From contig NZ_KB890418.1 of NCBI RefSeq assembly GCF_000373105.1, positions 10,206-74,205 of the forward strand: 64,000 bases of DNA, in the 5' to 3' direction. The first letter of the stretch is position 1, and the number at the start of each line of letters is the position of its first letter. Positions 7,973 to 18,327 of this stretch are shown piece by piece. The translations under genes were made by a program, and so were the position numbers. Origin of the DNA: Neolewinella persica DSM 23188. GTDB taxonomy: Bacteria > Bacteroidota > Bacteroidia > Chitinophagales > Saprospiraceae. The notes below the pieces were generated by a model. The model worked only from the letters and a program-made list of their open reading frames with translations, searched no databases and was not told the origin of the DNA.

Positions 7973-10900
7973 CTACTCTCCTCCTCCTCCGTTGTCGATT
8001 TGCAGGCGGTTAGGATCAGCGGGGGTATTGTTGATCCGGCTGCTGGCATTAATGAGGTTGTTTACTACGGTCAGCCGCTGCTGGGCTTCGGCTACCAGGG
8101 CAGCGTCGCCGTTATAGTTTTCCAGTAATGCTTCAAGTGCGGCGCGGGCATTATAGATGTTCTCGCCTCCCTTGTCCTTCAATGCGTCAGAAAGTACAAG
8201 TACAACTTTCGCCACCCAGTAAGGGTAGCCCGAGCTTTCCCGGTTGGCTTCAAGGCTGAGGTCTACTGCCTTGTCGAGTTCTCCCTGCAGGTAAGCGATG
8301 TTTGCCCGGAGGTAGCGCGCTTCGGCAGTCCGCTCATCGTCGGAGTTGGTGATCACCATATCAAGGGCTGGTAAGGCCGTGCGGTAATCACGGCGGTCGT
8401 AGGCGATCTTACCAACGTAAAAGTTGGCAATCAAGCGCTGATTACTGGCCGCTGATGGGTTGTTGGCTACTTTGCGGGCATAGTCTTCTACCGTACGCTG
8501 GTCGTTGAGCTGGTAGGCGGATTGCATCACGCCTACCTGGGCGTCAAGCCGGATGTCTTCCGAAGGAGCTGCTTGCTCCAGTAGCGTAAAGAGGCGGGCC
8601 GAACGGTTATAGTCCTTTACGTGCCGGTAGGCGATCAGGCTGCCTTTGCTCAGTGCAGGGAGGTAGTAACCGCTTGGCCCGGAATTGGCCACCGTTTCAA
8701 AATCGTTGAGCGCCTCATTATACCGTTGCAACGCCACGTAGCTGTCGCCCCGGAAGAAATTCGCGGCCAGCGCATTGGGAGTATTGGGATACTGGCGGAG
8801 GTATTCGGTCAGGGCAGCGGCAGAGCGGTCGTAGTTACCACTCTCGTACTGGTTGCGGGCTGCCTGGAAGGTTATGGCTTCCCGGCCGTCGGCATCGACT
8901 TCCTGTCCAGGCAGTGTTTCGAAGAACTGGAAGAACAAGTCGGGACGCCCCATTTTGTCGACGTAAATCTCCCGTAAGTTCTCTCTGGCCCGCTCTGATT
9001 CTTCCGCAGTTGGGTTATTGCTGAAAACCTGCTTGTAGTAATTGATGGCTGCCTCCTGATTGCCCAGGTTGAAGCTGATCAGGCCGAGGTTAAGTAAGCT
9101 CTGATTGACCAACGGAGAGCTGACTTTATAGTCACTTACAATAGCGCGCAACGGCGCCAGAGCTTCCTGTGGCCGGTTAAGCTCCTGGTACGCAGCGGCA
9201 AGCTCGAAGAGCGCATCGTCGGCATATTCGCTTCGGGGGTACTGATTAATCAGCTGTTCCAGATTGAGGATTTTATTCGCCGTTTGGCCACGAAGGCCAT
9301 CGATGACCGCCTTCTGGTAAAGCGCATAGACGTAACCACTGGTGCGACGGTTAACGGCATCGTCGTAGAAGCGGGCGGCCTGGTCGTATTGGTTGCGGCT
9401 GAAGTGGGCGTCTCCGGCACGAAGAACGGCGTCTCCCAGGATCCGCTCCCGAACGTCGACATCCGTAATGTAAGGCAGGTTCCGTTCGATCCCCTCCACG
9501 GCGGCCGTGAAATAATCCAGCGAAGCAGCGTGGTTTTTTTGCTTGAGGTAGTTGTAGCCCTGGAGGTAATTGCCGGTGTAAAGGGAAGACTGCGGCGGCA
9601 GGCCCTGCTGGCCGCGGGCCAGGGTCAGAAACTGGTTGGTGAGGTTGATGGAAGTCGCGTAGTCTTCTTCCCGGTTGGCTATATCAGCAAGCCAGTACAA
9701 GGCCTGGGCGCGGTAGCTTGGGTTGACGGGGCGCTGAAGGCTTTTATTGAGCAGGTCTTTGGCGGTAAGTTCTTCTCCGTTGTTGAGTAGCTCCAGGCCG
9801 CGGCTAAAGGCCGCACGCTGGTAGGCTTCTTCCAGGCGGGGACTGCGATTCGGCATCCGTTCCAGCAGGTCGAGCGCGCGCTGGTAGTCTTCAGTGGTGG
9901 CAAAGACATCGCCGAGTAACTCCTGACCCTGCAGGTAATACTGGCTGGAAGGCTGAATGCTTTGAATGGCAGTAATCGCGTCGGCCGGGTAGCCCAGTTC
10001 GTAGCTCAGTTTGGCGTAGTTGAACAAGGCTTCCTGCTGCAATGCCGGATCAAAGCTCAGGCGGGAAGCTGTGCCAAAGGCACTACGCGCGGCAGGTCCG
10101 TTACCCTTTTTTAATTCGATGTCGCCAAGGTAATAGCTGGCAGATTGGCCAACGAGGCTGTTCTGGGTAGCGAGCTCCCGGAAGGTACTCCCGGCGGAGG
10201 TCATGTCGTTTAGCTTATACTGCGTGAAGCCCAGTTGGTACAACTGTTCTTCTTCCATGTTCCGGTTGTTACGGGCATAGGTTTCCAGCAGCGGGCGGGC
10301 GCGGACATAGTCGCCTTTTTCGAAATAGGCCTGACCGAGCAACTGGCTCATCTCTTTGGCATTCTTGATCCGGGTATTGGCCCCCAGAATCGGCGCTGCG
10401 TAAGCGATCAATTCATCGTACCGGCGCTGAGCAAAGAAGATCTGCGTTAGGTAGTAAGGGATATAGTCGTCGTACAACGAACTCTTTTCCGCAATCTTGA
10501 ACTGACCAACGGCACCGTCGTAGTTACCCTCGAAGAAGTAAATGATGCCCAGGTAATAATTAGTTGGATAATAAAATTCTCCTTGCGTACCCTTGCTGAA
10601 CTGGAAGTACCGCTTGGCGTCTCCAAATTTCTTATTCACGAAGCTGGAATACCCGAGGCGGAAATTGAGCTCACTACGCTGCTCCGGGCTCAGGAGTTCT
10701 GCGGGAACGCGCTTGTAGTACTCCACGGCCTTATCCAGGTCGTTCTCGTTGAAGTAGTAGTTGGCAATTTCCAGCAAGGCTTCATTCGCGACCGGATCAG
10801 GCTGGTAACGCCTCACAAAGTCCAGAATCAATTTCTCGCCTTCCACCTTGCCGAGACGGACCGCAATTTTTGCCTGGTTGAGCTCCGCCTTTTGGCGAAG

Positions 10901-11134
10901 CAACTTAGCCTCAGGCTGATGCAACGGCAGGAGCATGTCGACGACTTCGGCGTATTCGCGCTGGGCTTTGGCCAGCAGGTTGTCCTGATAATCGGCCTCC
11001 GCCTTTTTGAAGGTGCGCCATGCATCGGTATATACGGTGGTCGCCTGAGCGTAAAGGCCGCCGCTCAGGCCGAGCAGCAGAACAATGAGAATCGAGAGCA
11101 GGGCCCGGGAAGCCGGGGGAAGTAGCTTGTGCAT
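7973..11134 (-). CDS. Giant periplasmic TPR-repeat protein
   Basis: 1053 residues from the ATG of MHKLLPPASRALLSILIVLL, which opens a signal peptide ending at GGLYAQA. The whole chain is tetratricopeptide-like helical repeats (for example DLDKAVEYYKRVP, EEDYATSINLTNQFL, YDQAARFYDDAV, YNEALNDFETVA, KGDYVRARPLLETYA), so it is a scaffold rather than an enzyme. The C-terminus is Asn/Gly-rich. With the barrel protein downstream it resembles a pairing common in Bacteroidota, where a long exported TPR protein precedes an outer-membrane barrel. Its role in export, envelope assembly or gliding is unproven. TATCTTGC at about 11193-11200 (minus) may be its -7 box. Confidence 0.85.
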   Translation of the reverse strand: MHKLLPPASRALLSILIVLLLGLSGGLYAQATTVYTDAWRTFKKAEADYQDNLLAKAQREYAEVVDMLLPLHQPEAKLLRQKAELNQAKIAVRLGKVEGEKLILDFVRRYQPDPVANEALLEIANYYFNENDLDKAVEYYKRVPAELLSPEQRSELNFRLGYSSFVNKKFGDAKRYFQFSKGTQGEFYYPTNYYLGIIYFFEGNYDGAVGQFKIAEKSSLYDDYIPYYLTQIFFAQRRYDELIAYAAPILGANTRIKNAKEMSQLLGQAYFEKGDYVRARPLLETYARNNRNMEEEQLYQLGFTQYKLNDMTSAGSTFRELATQNSLVGQSASYYLGDIELKKGNGPAARSAFGTASRLSFDPALQQEALFNYAKLSYELGYPADAITAIQSIQPSSQYYLQGQELLGDVFATTEDYQRALDLLERMPNRSPRLEEAYQRAAFSRGLELLNNGEELTAKDLLNKSLQRPVNPSYRAQALYWLADIANREEDYATSINLTNQFLTLARGQQGLPPQSSLYTGNYLQGYNYLKQKNHAASLDYFTAAVEGIERNLPYITDVDVRERILGDAVLRAGDAHFSRNQYDQAARFYDDAVNRRTSGYVYALYQKAVIDGLRGQTANKILNLEQLINQYPRSEYADDALFELAAAYQELNRPQEALAPLRAIVSDYKVSSPLVNQSLLNLGLISFNLGNQEAAINYYKQVFSNNPTAEESERARENLREIYVDKMGRPDLFFQFFETLPGQEVDADGREAITFQAARNQYESGNYDRSAAALTEYLRQYPNTPNALAANFFRGDSYVALQRYNEALNDFETVANSGPSGYYLPALSKGSLIAYRHVKDYNRSARLFTLLEQAAPSEDIRLDAQVGVMQSAYQLNDQRTVEDYARKVANNPSAASNQRLIANFYVGKIAYDRRDYRTALPALDMVITNSDDERTAEARYLRANIAYLQGELDKAVDLSLEANRESSGYPYWVAKVVLVLSDALKDKGGENIYNARAALEALLENYNGDAALVAEAQQRLTVVNNLINASSRINNTPADPNRLQIDNGGGGE

Positions 11135-11462
11135 AGTGGGTATTCGGATGAAAAACTTTTGAACCATGGCTGGGTGACCGCCATTGGAAGCGGCAAGATA
11201 ACAGTTAATAATCAGGGACTGGATGGAAAAGGAAAGGTTGCCCGTCCCCAGGCGTTAAATGTTAAAATACAGTCGGCTAACGTTTTGAGTCGCCCCGTTT
11301 ATTACGCCATATGTGCTCAATCGTACTTTTTTACCCATTTGTTCACATTTTTCCACAATGAATTAAACCATACGAGATCAACTGATGTATATACATCGAA
11401 TTTTGCGACGGCGGAATTTAGTATTCCAGGCTAGTGCTTTACAATGCCTGATTTCAGATTCC

Positions 11463-11482
11463 GGCGCGGCCGCGGGATACAA
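11463..11482 (+). repeat. NotI-core dispersed element, copy 4 (degenerate)
   Basis: GGCGCGGCCGCGGGATACAA keeps the GCGGCCGC centre but has a changed right half. The following AAGAAAGGTTTTGGCAGCAG matches the right flank of other copies, which supports homology. Confidence 0.65.
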
Positions 11483-11543
11483 AGAAAGGTTTTGGCAGCA
11501 GGGAATAAACCATTAGCCCATAATGCTATTACAGTACGGGTTC

Positions 11544-11602
11544 GGGTTGAGCGACTGTGTCGTGATCCGTCCGTTACTAATTGCGACGTAGTCGCTCAAC
11601 CC
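11544..11602. repeat. 13-bp perfect inverted repeat upstream of yceI
   Basis: GGGTTGAGCGACT at 11544-11556 and AGTCGCTCAACCC at 11590-11602, with 33 bases between. It ends 33 bases before the yceI ATG, so it could be a regulatory hairpin in the leader or an operator. Confidence 0.75.
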
Positions 11603-11635
11603 ACATCAACAATCACCAATTTAAAATAAGCAACC

Positions 11636-12211
11636 ATGATTAAGTCACTCTTACTTTTCACAACTACTCTATTTCTCGCTGCCACCACCGTGGGCGTATC
11701 AGTTGATACCGAAGCCAGCCAGGTAACCTGGAAAGGTTACAAAGTAACCGGCAGCCATGAGGGAACCATCGCCGTTCAGGAAGGTGACCTTGAATTCACC
11801 GACGGTGTGCTAACCGGAGGTGGTTTTACCATCAACATGTCGACCATCAAGGCCACCGACATCAGTGGCGGCTCCGCCGCCAAGCTGGAAGGTCACCTCA
11901 AGAGTGCCGACTTCTTCGGCGTAGAAGCTCATCCTACCGCCACCTTTAAGATTACCAAAGTGGTCAGCCGGGGTATGGAAGGCGATTACCGCATCACTGG
12001 AGACATTACCATCAAGGAAACCACCGAGTCCATCCGGTTCAACGCCAAGGTAATTGAAGCTGACGGTGTTTACACCGCTACCGCCGACCTGAAACTCGAC
12101 CGTACCGACTTCGACGTGCGCTACGGTTCCGGTTCTTTTATCGACAACCTGGGCGACAAGACCATCTATGATGAGTTTGACCTGGGGATTACCCTGGTTA
12201 CTAAGAAGTAA
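11636..12211 (+). CDS. YceI-family lipid-binding-like protein
   Basis: 191 residues, N-terminal signal peptide (about 1-20). The YceI fold, a lipocalin-like beta-barrel that binds isoprenoid-type lipids in studied members, is indicated by VSVDTEASQVTWKGYKVTGS, the central DGVLTGGGFTINMSTIKATD, HLKSADFFGVEAHPTATFKI and the C-terminal DLKLDRTDFDVRYGSGSF. Probably periplasmic. Alone between a divergent gene and a terminator, so monocistronic; the specific ligand cannot be read from sequence. Confidence 0.9.
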   Translation: MIKSLLLFTTTLFLAATTVGVSVDTEASQVTWKGYKVTGSHEGTIAVQEGDLEFTDGVLTGGGFTINMSTIKATDISGGSAAKLEGHLKSADFFGVEAHPTATFKITKVVSRGMEGDYRITGDITIKETTESIRFNAKVIEADGVYTATADLKLDRTDFDVRYGSGSFIDNLGDKTIYDEFDLGITLVTKK

Positions 12212-12286
12212 GGCTGGAGTGGGTAATAACCACTAAGGCACTAAGGGCATTAAGTACTACACTAAGTTGTAGATAGTACCTGCTTT

Positions 12287-12319
12287 ACGGACCGATTCGG
12301 CTTTGCCGGGTCGGTCCGT
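12287..12319 (+). terminator. Strong hairpin terminator between yceI and the small membrane gene
   Basis: ACGGACCGATTCGG / CCGGGTCGGTCCGT, a 14-bp stem with one mismatch and a 5-nt loop, 75 bases after yceI. Only a short T stretch follows on either strand; it may serve both convergent genes. Confidence 0.7.
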
Positions 12320-12332
12320 TTGCGTTACACAA

Positions 12333-12605
12333 TTAGTCAGGTTTTTCTTTCATCATCATTGGAAGAAGATAGAAGTGCCACATCAAAAAGCTGGGGATTG
12401 CACAGATTAGCCCAATCGTTAAGGATAGTTCAGCGTTCCTTGCGTGGTCCATTGTTGTCAATGCTTCGTTGTTCAGGCTCGGTTTTGAGTAAATCAGGTA
12501 CATGATCCCAGAAACGAATACAAACTCCAGAACATGAATAAGCAATAGTATCAGGGTCAGGTTCTTTTTTTCTCGGATCATAACTAAATTTTCGGTTTGT
12601 ACCAT
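12333..12605 (-). CDS. Small two-helix membrane protein, unknown function
   Basis: Up to 90 residues. Two hydrophobic segments are visible (NLTLILLLIHVLEFVFVSGI, about 15-38, and SLTIGLICAIPSFLMWHFYL, about 61-80), with a charged linker and a C-terminal MKEKPD. A second start nine codons in (MIREKK, 12581) is equally possible. I recognise no family. It is convergent with yceI across the hairpin terminator and divergent from the HAD gene. It could be chance, but the helix pattern and conserved-looking charge distribution argue for a real gene. Confidence 0.55.
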   Translation of the reverse strand: MVQTENLVMIREKKNLTLILLLIHVLEFVFVSGIMYLIYSKPSLNNEALTTMDHARNAELSLTIGLICAIPSFLMWHFYLLPMMMKEKPD

Positions 12606-12693
12606 AAGCCAGGCAGGAGGACAAATGACTAATGGAAAGGTGTTTATCTTTCAATGGTCTAAGATAGCGGAATTTCCCTATCTCCTCAAAACC

Positions 12694-12701
12694 TACTTTT
12701 G
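12694..12701 (+). promoter_or_regulatory. -7 promoter box of the HAD phosphatase gene
   Basis: TACTTTTG matches TAnnTTTG, 59 bases before the ATG. The intervening leader consists of CCAATAG/ACCAAC-type short repeats. Confidence 0.5.
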
Positions 12702-12759
12702 CACCTTTATTGGTGCTTTAGCCCCAAAGTCCAATAGTACCAACAGCACCAATAGACCA

Positions 12760-13566
12760 ATGTACCAACTAGCTCTTTCCGACATCGACGGCACCCTCCT
12801 CAACGCAGACCGCGAAGTCTCCGCCGCCCTTAAAGCACAGGTGGCTCGCCTTACTGCCAATGAGATCCCCTTCATCCTGATCTCCTCCCGGATGCCGCAG
12901 GCCATGACGCACCTTCAGGACGACCTGGGCATCTCCGGCCTGCCGCTGATCTGCTACAATGGCGGTTGGGTGCTGGTGGACGGTGAGCCCATCCATTCAG
13001 AAAGTATTCCTCTGGATATCATCCGTGCGGTCGCAGCTTTACAGCGCGGTACATCCTTGTCCGTTCAGCTGTTTCACGCCGATGAGTGGTACGTGGAAAG
13101 CATGGACTTTTACGCCAAGCGAGAGGAAAATAATACTAAAGTGACGCCCTCCGTCCGGGAAATAGCGGATACACTTGCTGATTGGACGGCCCGTAAACTC
13201 GGTGCCCACAAGATCATGGTCATGGGCGAACCAACCGGGATAGACCAGATGGTGGCCCAACTGGAACAGGCCTTTGACAACGAACTGCACCTCTACCGCT
13301 CCAAGGACACTTATCTGGAGATCGCCAGTAAACGCATTTCCAAACTAACCGGTATTGAACAGCTCATCGCCCATAAATACCCCGGTGTCTCCCTGGCCGA
13401 ATGTATCGCCTTTGGCGATAATTATAACGACATTGAAATGTTGCAGGCGGTCGGTCTGGGCGTTGCAGTAGCCAACGCTAAGCAAGAGGTGCTGGCTGTA
13501 GCTGATGTTGTGGTGGCGGGGAATAAGGCTGATGGGGTGGCCGAGGGCTTGGGGGCCTATCTTTGA
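12760..13566 (+). CDS. Cof-type HAD-superfamily phosphatase
   Basis: 268 residues starting at MYQLALSDIDGT; the longer frame includes the promoter and is rejected. Nucleophile motif DIDGT at 8-12 (Asp8, Asp10), motif II around LISSRM, a C2B-type cap domain in the middle, and the C-terminal GDNYNDIEMLQAVGLGVAVANA (motifs III/IV) are all present, so it is an active HAD hydrolase of the Cof/YbiV/YidA group, acting on small phosphorylated metabolites such as sugar phosphates or flavin derivatives. The substrate cannot be assigned. Transcribed alone; the next gene is convergent. Confidence 0.9.
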   Translation: MYQLALSDIDGTLLNADREVSAALKAQVARLTANEIPFILISSRMPQAMTHLQDDLGISGLPLICYNGGWVLVDGEPIHSESIPLDIIRAVAALQRGTSLSVQLFHADEWYVESMDFYAKREENNTKVTPSVREIADTLADWTARKLGAHKIMVMGEPTGIDQMVAQLEQAFDNELHLYRSKDTYLEIASKRISKLTGIEQLIAHKYPGVSLAECIAFGDNYNDIEMLQAVGLGVAVANAKQEVLAVADVVVAGNKADGVAEGLGAYL

Positions 13567-13581
13567 CGCACAGCGTGCCAG

Positions 13582-14076
13582 TTAGATGAAGCTCTCTTTG
13601 AAGCGTTCAAAGTGGCAGGTGTAGCCGTTAGGTATCCTTACCAGATAGTCTTGGTGCTCAGGCTCCGCTGGCCAAAAAGTGGATTTTGGCTCAAGTGTCG
13701 TTACTGCAGGAGCCTCCCACTTACCGGAAGCATCGACAATCTCGATTATTTCCTCCGCGGTTTGCCTTTCTTCTTCGTCTTGAAAAAAGATGGCAGATCG
13801 ATAGCTGGAGCCTCTGTCGTTCCCTTGTCGGTCGACCGTAGTAGGGTTGTGGATCCGAAAGAAGTAATCAAGGATATTTCGAAATGATGTCTCACTGGGG
13901 TCGTAGGTGATCTCAATACCCTCTGCGTGGCCGGGATGGTTTCGGTAGGTTGGGTGGTCATTGGTGCCACCAATGTAGCCGACTTCGGTATCTTTAACCC
14001 CGGGCCGTACCCTGAAGAGGTCTTCCATGCCCCAGAAGCAGCCTCCTGCGATGTATGCTTTTTTATAGTTTTCCAT
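13582..14076 (-). CDS. msrA: Peptide methionine sulfoxide reductase MsrA
   Basis: 164 residues. Reduces methionine-S-sulfoxide in oxidised proteins. The catalytic cysteine is in GGCFWG (Cys13), followed by the family segments [24 protein letters not shown] and the downstream [16 protein letters not shown]. Slightly short with no second resolving cysteine pair at the C-terminus (it ends ERFKESFI), so recycling probably relies on a different cysteine or on thiols directly. Not fused to MsrB. Only 15 bp separate its stop from the convergent HAD gene. Confidence 0.93.
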   Translation of the reverse strand: MENYKKAYIAGGCFWGMEDLFRVRPGVKDTEVGYIGGTNDHPTYRNHPGHAEGIEITYDPSETSFRNILDYFFRIHNPTTVDRQGNDRGSSYRSAIFFQDEEERQTAEEIIEIVDASGKWEAPAVTTLEPKSTFWPAEPEHQDYLVRIPNGYTCHFERFKESFI

Positions 14077-14238
14077 TTTAGTTGGTTTTGCTCAGAAACA
14101 GCACGACCGTTCTTTAGTTTTACCCTGTTCCGGATGGTTGATGCTGGTTGCACAATAGCAGTAGACCGGGGCAGGGCGAGAAACCGCCTTACCACTGACG
14201 ATTTTAGTGATATGATCGCTCTGCCTTCTAACTTTCCC

Positions 14239-14257
14239 TGCACCCGCGACCGCGCCC
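14239..14257 (-). repeat. NotI-core dispersed element, copy 5
   Basis: TGCACCCGCGACCGCGCCC, two substitutions from the core, reverse orientation, followed by TTATTAGTC as in copy 7. Confidence 0.75.
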
Positions 14258-14386
14258 TTATTAGTCAGAGAGCCAGATAATCGGTCAGTCAGATCGTCGC
14301 AACCACCCGAGCGAGGCAAGCCCCCTTAATCCAACGTGCAGTTGCAACTATTTGACTATTTGACTGCTTGACTATTTGACTATTAC

Positions 14387-14490
14387 TATCTTCGCGCCCT
14401 GATTAAAGTAAGAAGGGAGAAAAGGGGGAAAGGAAGAGAGGAACCCCCACGACCCCTTTCCTCCTTTCTCCCTTTAATCCTTTACATTCG
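14387..14490 (+). promoter_or_regulatory. asnS upstream region: two -7-like boxes around an inverted repeat
   Basis: TATCTTCG at 14387-14394 and TACATTCG at 14483-14490, both followed by CGCCCT, flank a purine-rich arm (14401-14432) whose imperfect complement lies at 14455-14479. The second box lies 22 bases before the asnS ATG and is the better promoter candidate. Confidence 0.5.
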
Positions 14491-14512
14491 CGCCCTCAAA
14501 GAATTCAGCGTC

Positions 14513-15946
<1,434 letters not shown>

Positions 15947-15982
15947 CCTGACTTAAGATCCCGGAGGGATCAAATCGTTTTA

Positions 15983-16026
15983 CCCCGGACGAAGCCACGA
16001 TGCGAAGCATCGGCCGTAGTCCGGGG
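15983..16026 (+). repeat. Palindromic hairpin element between asnS and hemC
   Basis: Outer arms CCCCGGAC / GTCCGGGG enclose an inner hairpin CGATGCGAAGCATCG. No T-run follows. It could attenuate read-through from asnS into hemC or be a REP-like palindrome. Only one copy was seen in the window. Confidence 0.7.
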
Positions 16027-16049
16027 AGAAGCCCCTCAAAGCAACGACC

Positions 16050-16937
16050 ATGATAATAGGAACCCGCGGCTCCCGCCTCGCCCTCTGGCAAGCCCACTTC
16101 GTCCAGGCACAACTAAAAGACCTCGGCATCGATTCCGAATTAAAGATCATCAAGACGCAGGGCGACCGCGTCCAGCACCTGACGTTCGACAAACTGGAGG
16201 GCAAAGGCTTCTTCACCAAAGAAATTGAAGATCACTTGCTGGACGGCAGCATCGACCTGGCCGTCCACAGCCTCAAGGACATGCCGACAGATCAGCCCGA
16301 AGGCCTTACCCTGGCAGCCCTTAGCTACCGCGCTGAAGTGAACGATGTTTTGGTCATCAATAAGGCCAAGGCCGTTCCCGGCAAACCCTTCCAGTTAGCT
16401 GACGGGGCTACCGTCGGTACTTCTTCCGCCCGGCGGAAGGCCCAGCTGCGGGACCTGCACCCCGGCCTGGTGCCCGTTGACATTCGTGGCAACGTACCCA
16501 CCCGCCTGGAGAAGGCCCGCACCGGCGAGATGGACGCCGTCATGCTCGCCGCCGCTGGTTTGGAGCGACTTGAGCTGGATTTGTCGGACATGGTCGTCGT
16601 TCGCCCCAGCCCGAAGGAGTTCGTGCCTGCGCCCGGCCAAGGTGTGATGGCCATTCAAACGCGGAAGGATGCCATCGCCATCCGTAAGCAACTCGCCCCG
16701 CTACATAACGTAACGGTTGGCGAATGCACTAATGTAGAACGGACCATCCTCAGCCTCATGGAAGGTGGTTGTTCCATGCCTCTTGGCGTTTACTGCGACC
16801 GCGACGAAGTAGGCAACTACCACGTTTGGGCCGCCTACGCCGAAACCCACGACAGCGTCGTGAAGCGTGTACAGCTTTCGCTTAGTACGCGGGACGGGCT
16901 GGCGGAACGTGTAGTGGCTGCTTTGCGGCCAGCGTAG
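16050..16937 (+). CDS. hemC: Hydroxymethylbilane synthase (porphobilinogen deaminase)
   Basis: 295 residues. Condenses four porphobilinogens to hydroxymethylbilane in haem synthesis. N-terminal GTRGSRLALWQ, the ITQGD-equivalent IKTQGDR, HSLKDMPTD with the catalytic aspartate, and the arginine-rich cofactor loop TSSARRKAQL are present. The dipyrromethane-attachment cysteine is in EGGCSMPLG (Cys241). Normal length. The rest of the haem pathway is not in the window. It follows asnS with a palindromic spacer, and the next gene is convergent. Confidence 0.95.
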   Translation: MIIGTRGSRLALWQAHFVQAQLKDLGIDSELKIIKTQGDRVQHLTFDKLEGKGFFTKEIEDHLLDGSIDLAVHSLKDMPTDQPEGLTLAALSYRAEVNDVLVINKAKAVPGKPFQLADGATVGTSSARRKAQLRDLHPGLVPVDIRGNVPTRLEKARTGEMDAVMLAAAGLERLELDLSDMVVVRPSPKEFVPAPGQGVMAIQTRKDAIAIRKQLAPLHNVTVGECTNVERTILSLMEGGCSMPLGVYCDRDEVGNYHVWAAYAETHDSVVKRVQLSLSTRDGLAERVVAALRPA

Positions 16938-16967
16938 CTTCCGGACGTAGCCGTCTCCGACATCTGG

Positions 16968-18257
16968 CTATTTATTATTCTTCTTTTGGCTACGCAATTC
17001 CTGCATCTGCTCAAGGGCGGCCTGCATCATATCAGGTGCCGGAATGTCCTGCAGCATGGAATTGTCGGCCCAGTAATCCACATCGTACCGTACCCTGACA
17101 TCTTTGAGGTCAAGCGTATAATCAAGGGATTTACCCTTAAAAGCAGCCTTGATCGCTTTAGTGTTAGTGATGACTTCCGTTACGTGTAGGAGGCGATTGG
17201 TGTAATAAGTGGCAGTATTGTAATTGTAATCGAAAGACATTATTTCCTTGAGTCGCTTAACGTAGTACCGGCCATCTACCTTTTGGTAGAGCGCATCCCG
17301 GTAAAACTCCTCTGTGTTATCCTCCCTAAGTTTGCCTTCCGTGATGCGGACAAAGGCCAGGTCAGTTTTGTTAACGAGCAATTCGCCAGAGTACCAATGT
17401 TCAACTGATTCAGGAGCTATATTGGCCGCTTCAACTTCTTCGTCGGACAGGCGATAGTGTACTTTGACCAGGGTGTCTTTGCCGTCCAGGTACTCTCCCC
17501 GGTTACGGAAGGTCATGGCCTCCAATAGTTGCTTACCCCTCAAAGCACTTCTGAAGCCTCCTGGACTACGTAATTTATTCACCCAACCATCGTATCCTGA
17601 GTTAAGTACGTACTGACCATTCAGTACTTCCCAGCGGTCACGCAAAGAAGAACCTTTATAAGATGGCATTCTGAACTGTTCGATTTTTATCTTAGGTCGT
17701 GTTTTGAAAAATTCCCCTTTTTTAGGTCGCGGGCGCGGCCAGTTAGTATCCCTGATGTTTAGGCGCGCTTCTATCTGCCGGCTGAAGGTGTCGCTGTCGA
17801 TGTCGTAAACCCTGGAGTAGGCTTTAAGCAAATAGTCTTCCTGTCCGTAAATATTTGGTACGTTGTCCAGGCACTTTTTAACCAGTTGCTTCAGGCCAAG
17901 ATCGGAGATGACCACCACTTCATTCAGGGAAATAAAGGAAGTCTCCATCTGCAAATTAAAATAAAGGTTAGCGGTGTCTAAACGCCAGAGGGGTTCTTTA
18001 TGGGTCTGGTAACTGAGCAGGCTGAACACGAGTTGGTCTTTCAGCTCTTCTGCTGATAAAACGATCTTATATTCTCCTTTTTCGTTGGTCAGTACGCCGC
18101 GGGATTGATTGCCCTGCAGGAATACGTTGACCGACGGTAAGAGTGCGCCGGTATTGGCATCGATTACAACTCCTCGCACCGTATACTGGCCGGTTAAGGA
18201 GCCGATTACGCCGATATTGAAGAGGAAGAATAGAAGGATAGCGTTAGTAAATCTCAT
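16968..18257 (-). CDS. CarboxypepD-reg-like outer-surface protein (paralogue A)
   Basis: 429 residues. Signal peptide (about 1-23, ending SLTGQ), then a carboxypeptidase-regulatory-like beta-sandwich (about 25-95: TVRGVVIDANTGALLPSVNV, GVLTNEKGEYKIVLS). The rest is a domain of unknown function shared with the next gene: both have ISDLGL/ISDIGL, VPNIYGQEDYLLKAYSR or NIPNIYGAEDYLLKGYYR, NRGEYLEGKDTL and LYQKVDGRYYVKRL. The arrangement is typical of Bacteroidota envelope proteins whose first domain also opens SusC-type receptors, but there is no TonB plug or barrel. Function unknown; tandem duplicate with paralogue B. Confidence 0.75.
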   Translation of the reverse strand: MRFTNAILLFFLFNIGVIGSLTGQYTVRGVVIDANTGALLPSVNVFLQGNQSRGVLTNEKGEYKIVLSAEELKDQLVFSLLSYQTHKEPLWRLDTANLYFNLQMETSFISLNEVVVISDLGLKQLVKKCLDNVPNIYGQEDYLLKAYSRVYDIDSDTFSRQIEARLNIRDTNWPRPRPKKGEFFKTRPKIKIEQFRMPSYKGSSLRDRWEVLNGQYVLNSGYDGWVNKLRSPGGFRSALRGKQLLEAMTFRNRGEYLDGKDTLVKVHYRLSDEEVEAANIAPESVEHWYSGELLVNKTDLAFVRITEGKLREDNTEEFYRDALYQKVDGRYYVKRLKEIMSFDYNYNTATYYTNRLLHVTEVITNTKAIKAAFKGKSLDYTLDLKDVRVRYDVDYWADNSMLQDIPAPDMMQAALEQMQELRSQKKNNK

Positions 18258-18327
18258 GTCAGTGTTAATTAGGTTAAGGTCTTTGGCAAGATGCGGTGCT
18301 AAAAGAAACAGGTGGTTTTACAGGAAA

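Larger units (their letters stand above)
11135..11635. other. Divergent intergenic region between TPR gene and yceI
   Basis: 500 bp without a convincing gene. It holds a possible -7 box for the TPR gene, a degraded copy of the dispersed element, and a 13-bp perfect inverted repeat before yceI. The one open frame here (11129-11434) has no recognisable features and overlaps the TPR start. Confidence 0.6.
14077..14512. other. Repeat-rich divergent region between msrA and asnS
   Basis: No gene supported. Contains one copy of the dispersed element, a TTTGACTA-type short repeat tract (about 14351-14385), two -7-like boxes and a large polypurine/polypyrimidine inverted repeat just before asnS. Confidence 0.7.

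Noticed and set aside
11129-11434. 101-codon open frame upstream of the TPR gene
   Set aside because: Overlaps the TPR start and its likely promoter; no recognisable features, no promoter of its own.
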